Source: Candidatus Gastranaerophilales bacterium (GTDB taxonomy: Bacteria > Cyanobacteriota > Vampirovibrionia > Gastranaerophilales > Gastranaerophilaceae). Taken from it: a stretch of DNA of 53,461 nt. Where the stretch lies: contig CALVBS010000009.1 in NCBI GenBank assembly GCA_944325865.1, forward strand, positions 1-53,461, in the 5' to 3' direction. Below the pieces are notes generated by a model. That model was given only the letters and a program-made list of their open reading frames with translations. It made no database searches and was not told the DNA's origin. The position numbers and the translations under genes are program-made. This document shows positions 8,865-17,195 of this stretch, piece by piece. Numbering within the stretch: the first letter of the stretch is position 1; each line of letters opens with the position of its first letter.

Positions 8865-10883
8865 CTATTCATTAACAACCCCGAGTACACGGACAAATTC
8901 GTCTATCGTTGTCTGTCCGTTCAAAATATGTGCCATACAGGATTGGTTAAGTGTTTTCATACCGTTTTTGATTGCAGCCTCTTCAATTTCAATATCGTGA
9001 GCACCTGAGGCTACTAATTTCTTAATTTCCTTATTGATTGTCATAATCTCATATACACCGAGACGACCTACATATCCGGTAAAGTTGCACTTATTGCAGC
9101 CTCTTGATCTGTATATAGGAGTCTGCATTAATTTTTGAACTTCTTCTTCCGTAGCACAAATCAGACTGGCTTCTTCATGAGTAGGATAATACTCTTCCTT
9201 ACAATCATCACAAAGTTTTCTTACAAGACGTTGTGCAATTACTCCGGATAAAGTTGATGCAACCAGATAATCTTTTGCACCCATTTCAATCATACGGGTA
9301 ACTGTCGCAGCAGCAGAGTTTGTGTGAACCGTACTTAATACAAGGTGACCTGTTAATGCGGCCGAAATCGCAATCTCAAGAGTTTCATAGTCACGAATTT
9401 CACCGACCAGAATAATATCAGGGTCCTGTCTTAAGATAGCACGCATACATGCCGCAAAAGTAATACCCGCCTTTACGTTAACCTGTGATTGGTTAATACC
9501 TTCAAGCTTAATTTCTATCGGGTCTTCAATCGTTGTAATGTTAACATCTTCATCATTCAAGCTTTTCAAAACGGAATAAAGTGTAGTGGTTTTACCGGAA
9601 CCGGTAGGACCTGATGTAAGAATAATTCCGTTCGGGCAGCTAACCATATTTTTAATTTTTGCAATATCGTCTTCCGCACCGCCGACAAGTTTAATATTTT
9701 TATCATCGGCATTCAAGCTGACTGCAGGTGCAAGTACACGGATACAGACCTTTTCCTTTCCAGCAACCGGCAGAGTGTTAATACGGAAGTCATAAGACCC
9801 GTTCTTATATTTAATAGAAAAGGTACCATCCTGAGGTCTTCTGTGTTCGGCGATATTCATTCTTGATAATACTTTGAAACGTGCAATAACGGAAGTTTCA
9901 ACTTTAGTAGGAATATCAAGAACTTTAGAAAGCATACCGTCTTTTCTGTAACGAACAATATATCCGGAAAGACGCGGCTCTATGTGAATATCTGATACAT
10001 GAGAATCAATAGCCGTAGTAATAATCTGGTTTACGAATTTGGCAATAGAACCGCTTGAATCCTCAAGTTCGTTGTTAACCATATCAGTAAGCGATTCTTC
10101 AACCTGAAGCGTTTCAACTTCGCTTTCAATCTGTTTGATAATACTCTGAGTTTCTTTCTTGCTTTCAGAGAAGAAAGTATTCATAGCATTTTCAAACTCA
10201 AAATGCGTCATCAATAACTGTTTTGGGTTTTGTCCTGTTAAAAAGATTACCTGTTTCAAAATCTCGGATTTAACAGGAGTAACAACACCTAATAGTAATG
10301 TTTTACCGTCTGACGAAATAGGAACAATTTTGTTATTTTTAATGAAGTCTTCCGGTAAGATATTAATGTATTGTTTCTGACTTGCAAGCTGAGCCGCAGA
10401 AACTACTTCATACCCTGTCTGTAAATGAAGAATTTCTTTTAATTGATCAAGAGTAATAAAACCAAGTTTAAACAGCATAGACCCTATAGGGGTTTTCTGC
10501 CTTTTACTCTCAGCTAAAGCTTGCAGTAATTGAACATCAGTAATATAACCTTTTTGAATTAACAGTTCACCTAATTTTCCCTGCGGAACAGCAGAAGATG
10601 CCGCATTTGCTTTGGTAGGATCTGCAGAATTTTTATATAATTCTACAATTAATTGATCTATATCCGCAGCTTCAACAGCAATAAACTTAATCTGATAAGG
10701 AAAACTCTGTCTGAGTTTTTCATTAATTGCATCCTTATCGGAAGTTAAGCTGACAGCAACAAACAGGTACTTGTCTTTTACACTGATTGGAACAAATTTA
10801 TATTGTTCCAACAGTGATTTATCGACTTTGTTAAGTATCTGTTTGTTGACACTATTTTTTAATCTGCTTAGTAATTCGTTCAT
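8865..10883 (-). CDS. pilB: Pilus assembly / secretion ATPase PilB/GspE
   Basis: The 672-residue protein is a hexameric cytoplasmic extension ATPase. Residues 1-90 form an accessory N-domain. Residues about 100-250 form two MshEN-type repeats (KLGELLIQKGYITDVQLLQA, then GSMLFKLGFITLDQLKEIL), the fold that binds c-di-GMP in MshE. The motor carries Walker A GPTGSGKTTTLYS, the Asp box, Walker B IILVGEIRD and the His box GHLVLSTVHTN. A tetracysteine zinc site (CDDC ... CNKCNF) lies near the C-terminus, which is a PilB/GspE mark and absent from PilT. The Shine-Dalgarno is weak, so translational coupling to the secretin gene 19 bases upstream is likely. Confidence 0.93.
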   Translation of the reverse strand: MNELLSRLKNSVNKQILNKVDKSLLEQYKFVPISVKDKYLFVAVSLTSDKDAINEKLRQSFPYQIKFIAVEAADIDQLIVELYKNSADPTKANAASSAVPQGKLGELLIQKGYITDVQLLQALAESKRQKTPIGSMLFKLGFITLDQLKEILHLQTGYEVVSAAQLASQKQYINILPEDFIKNNKIVPISSDGKTLLLGVVTPVKSEILKQVIFLTGQNPKQLLMTHFEFENAMNTFFSESKKETQSIIKQIESEVETLQVEESLTDMVNNELEDSSGSIAKFVNQIITTAIDSHVSDIHIEPRLSGYIVRYRKDGMLSKVLDIPTKVETSVIARFKVLSRMNIAEHRRPQDGTFSIKYKNGSYDFRINTLPVAGKEKVCIRVLAPAVSLNADDKNIKLVGGAEDDIAKIKNMVSCPNGIILTSGPTGSGKTTTLYSVLKSLNDEDVNITTIEDPIEIKLEGINQSQVNVKAGITFAACMRAILRQDPDIILVGEIRDYETLEIAISAALTGHLVLSTVHTNSAAATVTRMIEMGAKDYLVASTLSGVIAQRLVRKLCDDCKEEYYPTHEEASLICATEEEVQKLMQTPIYRSRGCNKCNFTGYVGRLGVYEIMTINKEIKKLVASGAHDIEIEEAAIKNGMKTLNQSCMAHILNGQTTIDEFVRVLGVVNE

Positions 10884-10902
10884 TTAGTTTCGCTTTTATA
10901 TA

Positions 10903-12726
10903 CTACAGGGAATTATTGTTATTATTTATTACTACATCATCAGATTCTGTAATAATTTTCGGAGTTACGAGAATAACCAGTTCGGACTTCTGTTGAGTAG
11001 AGTTTGTACTTCTGAAGAAAGTTCCGATAAATGGAATATCTCCAAGAATAGGAGTTTTATTTACTGTTCTGGTTTCATATTCTCTCATCATACCAGCAAT
11101 AACAAGAGTGTCACCATCCTTGACTCTGACATTCTTTAACTCCATATTTCTTCTGGAAAGCAAAGTAGCCTGAAGGTCTTCTACAGTCTCACCCTCTCTT
11201 TTTGTACCCTCCAAAGCTGCTGTAGCTTCCGCGTTAACAGCAGTAACCTGATCAGCTATAACAGTATAGTCCGGATTCAAATTCATATAAACATAACCGT
11301 CAGGGCTGATAAATGGTGTAACTGTAATTTTGATACCTTCATCTTCCCCGATTTCATACTGTCTTTGAGTTGTAGCATAATTAGACATACTGCCCTGAAC
11401 AACCTGAGAAGTAACTGTTTTTACATAGTCGGAAGTCATATCAATAACAGATTCCTGACCGTTTGTAACAACAATTTTCGGATTTGAAATCGTTCTTGCT
11501 TTACCGTTAGACATTAAATAGTTCAATGTATAAACCAGTGAAGCATCAGAAGATGTATATCTGTTCGGATTGTGTCCAGCAATATAAATAGGACTTAAAG
11601 AAGTAGGACTGGAATCCTGGTTAAGAGCCTGAATTCTGAAATGTTTTGTTGCAAAAGTCCACTGATTACTCAAGGTTCTTGAACCATCTTCTGTCAACTC
11701 AATAATTGAAATCTCAAGAAGAGCCTGTGGCTGCTTTTTATCATGCTGATCAATAAATTCTTTTATAAGCTCAACCTGCTGTTCAGATCCCCCAACAATA
11801 CCTATTGTACCCAGTTGGGTGAAATAAGAAACCGTCATTCTGCCAAGTCCGAGAGGCATGCTTCCGTCTTCTTCTTCATCATCTTCAGGTTCAACAGTAC
11901 AAGCAATACTGCCTACACCGATAGCAATATCACTATCCGGCTCCTCTGAATCATCCGCATCTGAATCCTGATAATCTCCGAGACTTGGAATAAGTTGATC
12001 ACAAATCATTGTAGCCATAGCTTCCGGAGTAGTATGGTTTACTTTAAATGTAACCGAAAGAGGTTTTTTATCAAACCTATCAATAAGTTTTTGAGCAAGC
12101 ATAACGTCATTATCAGTACCAAAAACTATAAGTTCATTTGATGATGGATTGACAGTTACCGAATTTTTACCTGATAAGCCGGGTTTATTTTTATAATAAA
12201 TATTTTTGTTCATAAAGGTAGCAATAGACTGAGCATCAATATATTTTACAGGTAAAATATTTACGGATTGTCTTGATATACCTGAATCATCATCACCCTT
12301 TGTGATAATCAAAGTACCATCCGACAATGTGTAATCTAAATCAGAAGTTTCAAGTACCATATGAAAAGCAGAATCTAACGGAATGTTTACAAGATCCATA
12401 GTAACTTTTCCTGTAATGTCACCCTTAAAGATAATATTCAAACCGGCCTTATCCGCAAACAAACGGAGAACCTGTTTAACATCCGAATCACGCATACTCA
12501 TATTAATAGGAATATTTTTATGAGTAATTGCAACTTCACCTTTAAGACTTACCGTACTCGGTGCAGAACCTCTTAAAATAGGTCTGTCAGCCGTATAACC
12601 CTGATCACTTGTAAACGATAATAAATCGTCGAAATTACCTACCGCAAAAGAAGTTGTAAGAGAATTTGACAATGCAAATACTAACAACATCATAGTAGTA
12701 GAAAGTTTTTTAACTGTATTTTTCAT
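10903..12726 (-). CDS. pilQ: Secretin (PilQ/GspD family outer-membrane channel)
   Basis: The 607-residue protein starts with a signal peptide (KKLSTTMMLLVFALSNSLTT). An STN/N0 domain follows (VKQVLRLFADKAGLNIIF, VTMDLVNIPLDSAFHMVLET), then N1-type modules (VKYIDAQSIATFMNK, NELIVFGTDNDVMLAQKLID). The C-terminal secretin core has TISNPKIVVTNGQE and ends VNKTPILGDIPFIGTFFRST, which are hallmark secretin sequences. An acidic insert (EPEDDEEEDGS) around residue 280 is unusual. It forms the outer-membrane gate of the pilus or secretion machine, which supports a diderm envelope. AGGAGC precedes the ATG. Its neighbours PilP-like, PilB and PilC make the family assignment strong; pilus versus secretion function is open. 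Confidence 0.9.
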   Translation of the reverse strand: MKNTVKKLSTTMMLLVFALSNSLTTSFAVGNFDDLLSFTSDQGYTADRPILRGSAPSTVSLKGEVAITHKNIPINMSMRDSDVKQVLRLFADKAGLNIIFKGDITGKVTMDLVNIPLDSAFHMVLETSDLDYTLSDGTLIITKGDDDSGISRQSVNILPVKYIDAQSIATFMNKNIYYKNKPGLSGKNSVTVNPSSNELIVFGTDNDVMLAQKLIDRFDKKPLSVTFKVNHTTPEAMATMICDQLIPSLGDYQDSDADDSEEPDSDIAIGVGSIACTVEPEDDEEEDGSMPLGLGRMTVSYFTQLGTIGIVGGSEQQVELIKEFIDQHDKKQPQALLEISIIELTEDGSRTLSNQWTFATKHFRIQALNQDSSPTSLSPIYIAGHNPNRYTSSDASLVYTLNYLMSNGKARTISNPKIVVTNGQESVIDMTSDYVKTVTSQVVQGSMSNYATTQRQYEIGEDEGIKITVTPFISPDGYVYMNLNPDYTVIADQVTAVNAEATAALEGTKREGETVEDLQATLLSRRNMELKNVRVKDGDTLVIAGMMREYETRTVNKTPILGDIPFIGTFFRSTNSTQQKSELVILVTPKIITESDDVVINNNNNSL

Positions 12727-12756
12727 CTTTGCTCCTGCTTATCTTCTTATTTATTA

Positions 12757-13458
12757 TTACCTGTTATTTCCACCAAATTTTTTCGATAAATTTGAAATTG
12801 TATTAAAGTTTATTTCACTGTAATTACCAACAGTTTCGCCAACTCCGGCTTTATAAACGTTGGAACCAAGCTGGACCGTTACTGTTGACGGGCTGATTGC
12901 CAAAATTTTATAACCGTTAATCACATCTCCGGATCTGACCAAGTAATCCTCACCCTCAATATTTAAAATTGCAGAAGGATTTTCATTATCAAACATTATA
13001 CCTGAAATTTTTGTCGTGACAATTTTACTTGCATGACTATCTGCTTCTGTCGTTACAGGCGGCTCTATAAGCTCAAAATCAAACAATTCTTTTTTGGAAA
13101 CACTCTTTACTTCTCCTGCCGGAAGGAAAGGGTTTGCCCTGCCTGCATTTTCAAAAGACACTGTAACCATCTTATCATCAGCTCCTGAGGAAGTGGCTGC
13201 TGATTCGTCAGAGATTTCCACAACATTCTCTCCTGCTGCATTTGCTACATCAACCGTATCAGATGCGACTTCCGAAAAATCCACAGAACCTTCTACCTGC
13301 TGCGGAAACTGATTCCCGTCTATTTGTGCAGTATCTTTACCGGAACAACCTGCTGCATAAAATACTACACAAACTAACAATACCGCTGTCAATGCGGCTC
13401 CAATCTTCTTTTTTAATAGCATAATGCCCTTGTTATTCATACTTGTATTCTGTTCCAC
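12757..13458 (-). CDS. PilP/GspC-like periplasmic lipoprotein
   Basis: The 233-residue protein has an N-terminal membrane segment ending in a lipobox (FYAAGC), an acidic Ser/Ala-rich linker and a compact C-terminal beta domain. The C-terminal part (ISGIMFDNENPSAILNIEGE, VRSGDVINGYKILAISPSTV, VQLGSNVYKAGVGE) matches the homology-region fold shared by PilP and GspC, which bridges the inner-membrane complex to the secretin N0 domain. The segment NPFLPAGE is typical of PilP-type proteins. The position directly before the secretin fits this role. The start is uncertain: GTG 13458, or ATG 13440, which gives a cleaner lipoprotein signal. Confidence 0.75.
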   Translation of the reverse strand: MEQNTSMNNKGIMLLKKKIGAALTAVLLVCVVFYAAGCSGKDTAQIDGNQFPQQVEGSVDFSEVASDTVDVANAAGENVVEISDESAATSSGADDKMVTVSFENAGRANPFLPAGEVKSVSKKELFDFELIEPPVTTEADSHASKIVTTKISGIMFDNENPSAILNIEGEDYLVRSGDVINGYKILAISPSTVTVQLGSNVYKAGVGETVGNYSEINFNTISNLSKKFGGNNR

Positions 13459-13634
13459 TCTCTTTTCTTTATTAATTACATTTTGATTATATAAAAATAA
13501 TCTTATTTGCGTATCAATCTTTTAGTGTATTTAATTATAATTTTATAAAAAATTTCACTAAATTTTATGTGTTAATTTTATCATATACATTTTAAAAAGG
13601 CAAAAAACGTATTTTTATGAAGTTATGTTAAGAT

Positions 13635-14492
13635 TTATTGGAAGTTATTTGTTATTGTATATATATATTCAAGTATTTGAGAAAAATAATTCAAATCGGT
13701 ATTTCCGTTTAAGACCAAATCTGCCTCACGTCTGAATGGTTTTACATATTTTTTGCCTGCGTTTACTATATAATTCCAGTGTTTTAATGCATTATCTTCA
13801 CTTTGGTTTCGTTCTTCACATGCCCTTTTCATAAAACGGTTTTTTCTTATATCATTTTCCGTTTCAACATAAATCTTTACATCAAAAATATCCTTAACCG
13901 CATCATACATTGTTGCAATCCCTTCAACAACAATAATTTTTCTGGAAATAACATCCTGGGCATTAGGAACGGATACTCCGGTCCCGTTTGGCAAATACAT
14001 AGGAGCCTTTATATTATAACCTTCAGATAAAAGAACCAGATCTTTTTTCAAAATCTCAAGCTGAAAACTTTCCGGAGCATCAACATCATAACCGTTATCC
14101 CTGAGGTTATCAAAAGTTCCGTATTTTTTTATCAAAGCCGAAATATCATTAAAATAATTATCTGTACTCAAGACAGAGACCGGCATTGAAAGTTCTTCAA
14201 TAACATGTTTGATTGCTTTACAAATCGTTGATTTTCCACAGGCCGACTCACCTGTTATACCAATTAAAAGATGCTTGTTAGGTGTATTTATTAACCTTTT
14301 TGAAAACCTGTTTATAAATTCGGGGTTTATTTCTCTGAAAAGAGGGGTTGAACATCGTCTGTCGTAAGACATAATTTGTCTGAATTTAGTTTGAAGATAG
14401 AACACCAGCAGTTCCCTGCCAGTTCTTGAATTAAAATCAGGCTTCAAAATCTTATCGCTTGAATTCAGTTCCTTATCTATTAATAATTTCAT
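13635..14492 (-). CDS. Uridine kinase / phosphoribulokinase-family P-loop kinase
   Basis: The 285-residue protein has a Walker A loop, GITGESACGKST, near residue 80 and a typical uridine-kinase core: LSTDNYFNDI, VDAPESFQLEILKKDLVLL, APMYLPNG and IIVVEGIATMYDAVKDIFD. An extra N-terminal part of about 75 residues is not usual for Udk (about 210 residues). The second half ends with the LID-like arginines (KNRFMKRACEERNQSEDNA). The family call is firm, and nucleoside substrate specificity is inferred only. AAAGGAAAAT precedes the ATG. It lies downstream of the ribosomal cluster, separated by a terminator, and upstream of the pilus operon. Confidence 0.75.
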   Translation of the reverse strand: MKLLIDKELNSSDKILKPDFNSRTGRELLVFYLQTKFRQIMSYDRRCSTPLFREINPEFINRFSKRLINTPNKHLLIGITGESACGKSTICKAIKHVIEELSMPVSVLSTDNYFNDISALIKKYGTFDNLRDNGYDVDAPESFQLEILKKDLVLLSEGYNIKAPMYLPNGTGVSVPNAQDVISRKIIVVEGIATMYDAVKDIFDVKIYVETENDIRKNRFMKRACEERNQSEDNALKHWNYIVNAGKKYVKPFRREADLVLNGNTDLNYFSQILEYIYTITNNFQ

Positions 14493-14592
14493 ATTTTCCT
14501 TTTTTACCCTAACGGTTTTTAGAGTATGTTAGAAATAATACACAAGAAAAAAAAAAATTGCTAGTCTGAAATTAAATTTTAATAAATGTAAC

Positions 14593-14625
14593 AAAGAACA
14601 CATCCTTTAAAAAGATGTGTTCTTT
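14593..14625 (-). terminator. Terminator after rplR
   Basis: A perfect 12-bp stem (AAAGAACACATC / GATGTGTTCTTT) with a 9-base loop lies 28 bases after the rplR stop codon. The U-tract on the minus strand is poor, so the call rests on stem strength and position at the end of the ribosomal cluster. Confidence 0.75.
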
Positions 14626-14653
14626 GAATAAATGTATTTTGACTTAATATAAA

Positions 14654-15022
14654 TTAGAACATCAAGCCGGCTTCACGAGCTGCATCAGCAAGTGCCTGAA
14701 TACGTCCGTGATATAAGAATCCGCCTCTGTCAAATACAACACATTCGATACCTGCTTTTTTAGCTTTTTCTGCAATAGCTGTACCAACAACTTTTGCAGC
14801 TTCAATATTTCCGCCGTGAGTCAATTTTTCTTTCAAATCTTTATCTATAGAAGAAGCTGATGCAATAGTTACTCTGTTAACATCATCAATCAACTGTGCA
14901 TAGATATGTTTTGTAGATCTGTAAACTGCTAATCTAGGAAATTCTGCAGTTCCTGAAATTTTAACTCTGATTGATCTGTGTCTTTTTTGAACTTGAGCTT
15001 TTCTTTCTTTTCTTTTAATCAT
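14654..15022 (-). CDS. rplR: 50S ribosomal protein L18
   Basis: The 122-residue protein has the family opening [39 protein letters not shown] and the ending [20 protein letters not shown]. It binds 5S rRNA in the central protuberance. In most bacteria rpsE, rpmD and rplO follow, but here the gene is followed by a terminator and an unrelated kinase, so the spc cluster is broken after it. It is separated from rplF by a 105-residue orphan gene. Confidence 0.97.
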   Translation of the reverse strand: MIKRKERKAQVQKRHRSIRVKISGTAEFPRLAVYRSTKHIYAQLIDDVNRVTIASASSIDKDLKEKLTHGGNIEAAKVVGTAIAEKAKKAGIECVVFDRGGFLYHGRIQALADAAREAGLMF

Positions 15023-15087
15023 TTTTATTCATCCTTTCTACCCAAACCTTCTTAATAAAGCTTAAAATCAAGGGTTTATGCGGGCTG

Positions 15088-15405
15088 TTATGCTATTTTA
15101 TCCAGTACTAGTTCAACTTTAGAATTATCTATAAACTGCTGTCCGAGATTTTCATCCATATGTTGAAAAATATCAAACAATATCCATGGATTATCAACAG
15201 ATGTAGAAATTCTTATTCCTGTATCGGCTAATTTTTTATCTGTCTTCTGGACATTAAAAGAATCTTTCAGGCTGACATCAAATACATCATAATTATACTG
15301 TTTTTGAACATATTGTTTGATATCATTATATTTTTTATCAATTTCCTTGTTACTTGTTTCATATGGAAATCTTACATCATATATTCCTGAAAAAGCTACT
15401 TTCAT
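15088..15405 (-). CDS. Orphan protein inserted between rplF and rplR
   Basis: I do not recognise this 105-residue protein. It starts MKVAFSGIYDVRFPYE and continues with a charged helical segment (NKEIDKKYNDIKQYVQKQY) and short beta-like stretches. There is no signal peptide and no membrane segment. It lies 25 bases after rplF and 65 bases before rplR, all on the minus strand, so it is in the same transcript as two ribosomal proteins. The FSG opening resembles the N-terminus of the isomerase at 46071. Codon use looks like that of its neighbours. Confidence 0.7.
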   Translation of the reverse strand: MKVAFSGIYDVRFPYETSNKEIDKKYNDIKQYVQKQYNYDVFDVSLKDSFNVQKTDKKLADTGIRISTSVDNPWILFDIFQHMDENLGQQFIDNSKVELVLDKIA

Positions 15406-15430
15406 AAAATCAGCCTCTTAGGTTTAAAGT

Positions 15431-15970
15431 CTATTTTTTACCTGCTTTACCGGCTTTACGTCTGATGTGTTCGCCTTCATATCTAACACCTTTTCCTTTG
15501 TAAACTTCAGGAGGACGTTTAGATCTGATGAAAGCTGCTACATCGCCTACAGTTTGCTTGTTAGCACCTTTAACAGTGATTTTTGTATTTGCTTCAACAG
15601 AAATAGTGATACCTTCAGGCGGTTCAACGATTACCGGATGAGAATAACCTAATGAAAGGTTCAAATTTTTACCTTCCATAGCTGCACGGTAACCAACGCC
15701 TTGAATTTCTAATTTCTTTTCAAAAGCATGTTTAACACCATGAACGGCATTAGCAATTAATGTTCTTGACAAACCGTGTAAAGAACGTGCAATTCTGGAA
15801 TCATCAACACGTGTTACAACGATATGATTGTCTTCAACTTTAACATTGATTTCAGGTCTTACTGCAACAACTTCAGTTCCGTTAGGACCTGTAACAGTAA
15901 CCTGATGGTCTTCAATTTTTACATCCACGCCCTGCGGGATTTCAATAGGTAATTTACCAATACGTGACAT
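15431..15970 (-). CDS. rplF: 50S ribosomal protein L6
   Basis: The 179-residue protein shows MSRIGKLPIEIPQGV at the start, the GVKHAFEKKLEIQGVGYRAA core and the C-terminal GKGVRYEGEHIRRKAGKAGK. It binds 23S rRNA near the sarcin-ricin region and the factor site. It is the first gene of a separate unit: a terminator, a promoter and a structured leader lie between rpsH and this gene. AAAGGAGAATT precedes the ATG. Confidence 0.98.
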   Translation of the reverse strand: MSRIGKLPIEIPQGVDVKIEDHQVTVTGPNGTEVVAVRPEINVKVEDNHIVVTRVDDSRIARSLHGLSRTLIANAVHGVKHAFEKKLEIQGVGYRAAMEGKNLNLSLGYSHPVIVEPPEGITISVEANTKITVKGANKQTVGDVAAFIRSKRPPEVYKGKGVRYEGEHIRRKAGKAGKK

Positions 15971-16085
15971 TTTAAAATTCTCCTTTTTTGGTATTAACTA
16001 ACATCGCACAGGATTTATCTTATACAAGACCGGCAACTTATTGTGTGCCATCCCGGCCGGGTCTTTCTACCAATTACACCCAATT
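15971..16085 (-). ncRNA. Structured 5' leader of rplF
   Basis: The predicted transcript from about 16082 contains a hairpin with the arms AAGACC-C-GGC and GCCGGUCUU (plus-strand 16028-16065 region), nine pairs with one bulged C. It encloses a GC-rich loop in an otherwise AT-rich region. Part of it looks superficially like a tRNA D-arm but no tRNA folds. It may be an autogenous control site for L6 or L18. No named leader family was recognised. Confidence 0.45.
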
Positions 16086-16088
16086 TAC

Positions 16089-16117
16089 AGAATATATAAA
16101 AGAAAATTCACTGTCAA
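16089..16117 (-). promoter_or_regulatory. Promoter of rplF unit
   Basis: On the minus strand TTGACA (16112-16117) and TATTCT (16089-16094) are 17 bases apart. It lies between the rpsH terminator and rplF, so rplF, the orphan and rplR form their own transcription unit. Confidence 0.7.
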
Positions 16118-16170
16118 CATATTCTTATATTTATTAATCAAAATTTTAAGCTAACTTAATATTTGTCACA

Positions 16171-16209
16171 AAAAAGAACCCGCTCCCATAAAAAGAGCAG
16201 GTTCTTTTT
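16171..16209 (-). terminator. Terminator after rpsH
   Basis: The arms AAAAAGAACC-C-GCTC and GAGC-A-GGTTCTTTTT form a strong stem with one mismatch and an A/T run on both sides. It lies 17 bases after the rpsH stop codon. Confidence 0.85.
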
Positions 16210-16225
16210 ATCGTGATTGTTAAAA

Positions 16226-16624
16226 CTAGTAAATATAGCAAAGAACTTCGCCGCCGATGTTTTCTTTGCGGGCTTTTCTATCAGTTAACAAACCTTTGCT
16301 TGTTGAAACAATAGCTACACCCATACCTCCCAATACTTTCGGAAGATTTTTAGCTTTACAATAGTTTCTTAAACCCGGTTTTGAGATTCTTTCCAATTTA
16401 GAAATGACAGGTTTATGTTTTTCATCATATTTCAATGTGATAACCAAAACCTTAAATTTACCTACTTCTTTTACTTCGTAGTCTGTAATATATCCTTCTG
16501 CTTTCAATAATTTAGCCAATTCAACTTTTAATTTAGAAGAAGGAATTTCAACAGTTTCATGAGAAACCATATTTGCGTTTCTGATTCTTGTCAGCATATC
16601 TGCTATAGGATCTGTCATTGACAT
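16226..16624 (-). CDS. rpsH: 30S ribosomal protein S8
   Basis: The 132-residue protein shows [20 protein letters not shown] near the N-terminus and the C-terminal [20 protein letters not shown]. It binds the central domain of 16S rRNA and is the classical repressor of the spc operon in enterobacteria. Here it is a single-gene unit with its own promoter, a leader of about 200 bases and a terminator. TCCGGAGGT lies upstream of the ATG. Of the two Met codons, the first at 16624 is used here; the second two codons later is possible. Confidence 0.97.
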   Translation of the reverse strand: MSMTDPIADMLTRIRNANMVSHETVEIPSSKLKVELAKLLKAEGYITDYEVKEVGKFKVLVITLKYDEKHKPVISKLERISKPGLRNYCKAKNLPKVLGGMGVAIVSTSKGLLTDRKARKENIGGEVLCYIY

Positions 16625-16831
16625 AATTTAATACCTCCGGACTTGCCTGCACAGTTCTATCAGGTAGTATCCTATTAACTATTACACCGCTTATCGGGTA
16701 AAATACGCCTGTATTTTAGAAGTTTCTCTTAAAACTCTTTATACACCAGTGACTCAAGTGCTAAAATCTTTTAAGTTCTCACCCCTCTGCACAGGCTTCA
16801 TCCCGACAGTTCGGAACTGTAAGTATAAATT
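16625..16831 (-). ncRNA. Long structured 5' leader of rpsH
   Basis: This fills the 307-base gap before rpsH, which holds no gene. Visible helices in the predicted RNA are ACAGUU-CCG-AACUGU (plus 16806-16820), a perfect 8-bp hairpin UAAAAUAC-AGGC-GUAUUUUA (plus 16699-16718), and a 10-pair long-range helix with two G-U pairs between GCCUGUGCAG and CUGUGCAGGC (plus about 16785-16795 and 16644-16653), which closes most of the leader just before the ribosome site. This suggests a control element, perhaps autogenous by S8. No known leader family was recognised. Confidence 0.55.
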
Positions 16832-16837
16832 ACCACT

Positions 16838-16866
16838 AACATAATTTAAATACAACTGTTTGTTAA
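16838..16866 (-). promoter_or_regulatory. Promoter of rpsH
   Basis: On the minus strand TTAACA (16861-16866) and TATGTT (16838-16843) are 17 bases apart. It lies just after the terminator of the upstream orphan gene. Confidence 0.6.
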
Positions 16867-16880
16867 TAAAATTTAATCAG

Positions 16881-16913
16881 AAAAGCACTTTCAGGGATTC
16901 CAAAAGTGCTTTT
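16881..16913 (-). terminator. Terminator after the orphan gene at 16932
   Basis: The 11-bp stem AAAAGCACTTT / AAAGTGCTTTT lies 19 bases past the orphan stop codon and is followed by U residues on either strand. Confidence 0.8.
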
Positions 16914-16931
16914 TTTTATTATTTCAGGCTA

Positions 16932-17195
16932 TTAATTGAAAATAGAACCCTGTGCCTTATTATTATTATTATTAGGCAGTCCTGAAAATAGATTTGGAGC
17001 GGCAGAGTGGGATGCTGCCTTAGCCCTTTCAGGACCATCACCATATTTTACTAGTAATGAATTAAGTTCCTCCTTTTCAGCCTGGGTCAAATTTGTTTTA
17101 TTCTTAAGTTCATTCATCCGAGCTAAATCATTATCTCTCTTAGTTGGAACACCAATTTTCTGACCCATAGAATTTTTTGTAATGTCAATTGTCAT
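16932..17195 (-). CDS. Orphan protein inserted between rpsN and rpsH
   Basis: I do not recognise this 87-residue protein. It has a charged helical middle (LARMNELKNKTNLTQAEKEE) that looks like a short helical hairpin, followed by a Pro/Gly/Asn tail with five consecutive Asn. No signal peptide or membrane segment is present. AGAGGTAAATT precedes the ATG. Terminators on both sides make it a single-gene unit, with a long AT-rich inverted repeat upstream. It sits inside the otherwise conserved rpsN-rpsH junction. Confidence 0.65.
   Translation of the reverse strand: MTIDITKNSMGQKIGVPTKRDNDLARMNELKNKTNLTQAEKEELNSLLVKYGDGPERAKAASHSAAPNLFSGLPNNNNNKAQGSIFN

Noticed and set aside
16010..16085. Possible tRNA on the minus strand (D-arm-like GGGTGTAATTGGTAGAAAGA)
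   Set aside because: No acceptor arm or TTCRA T-loop can be drawn; the region is better explained as the rplF leader.
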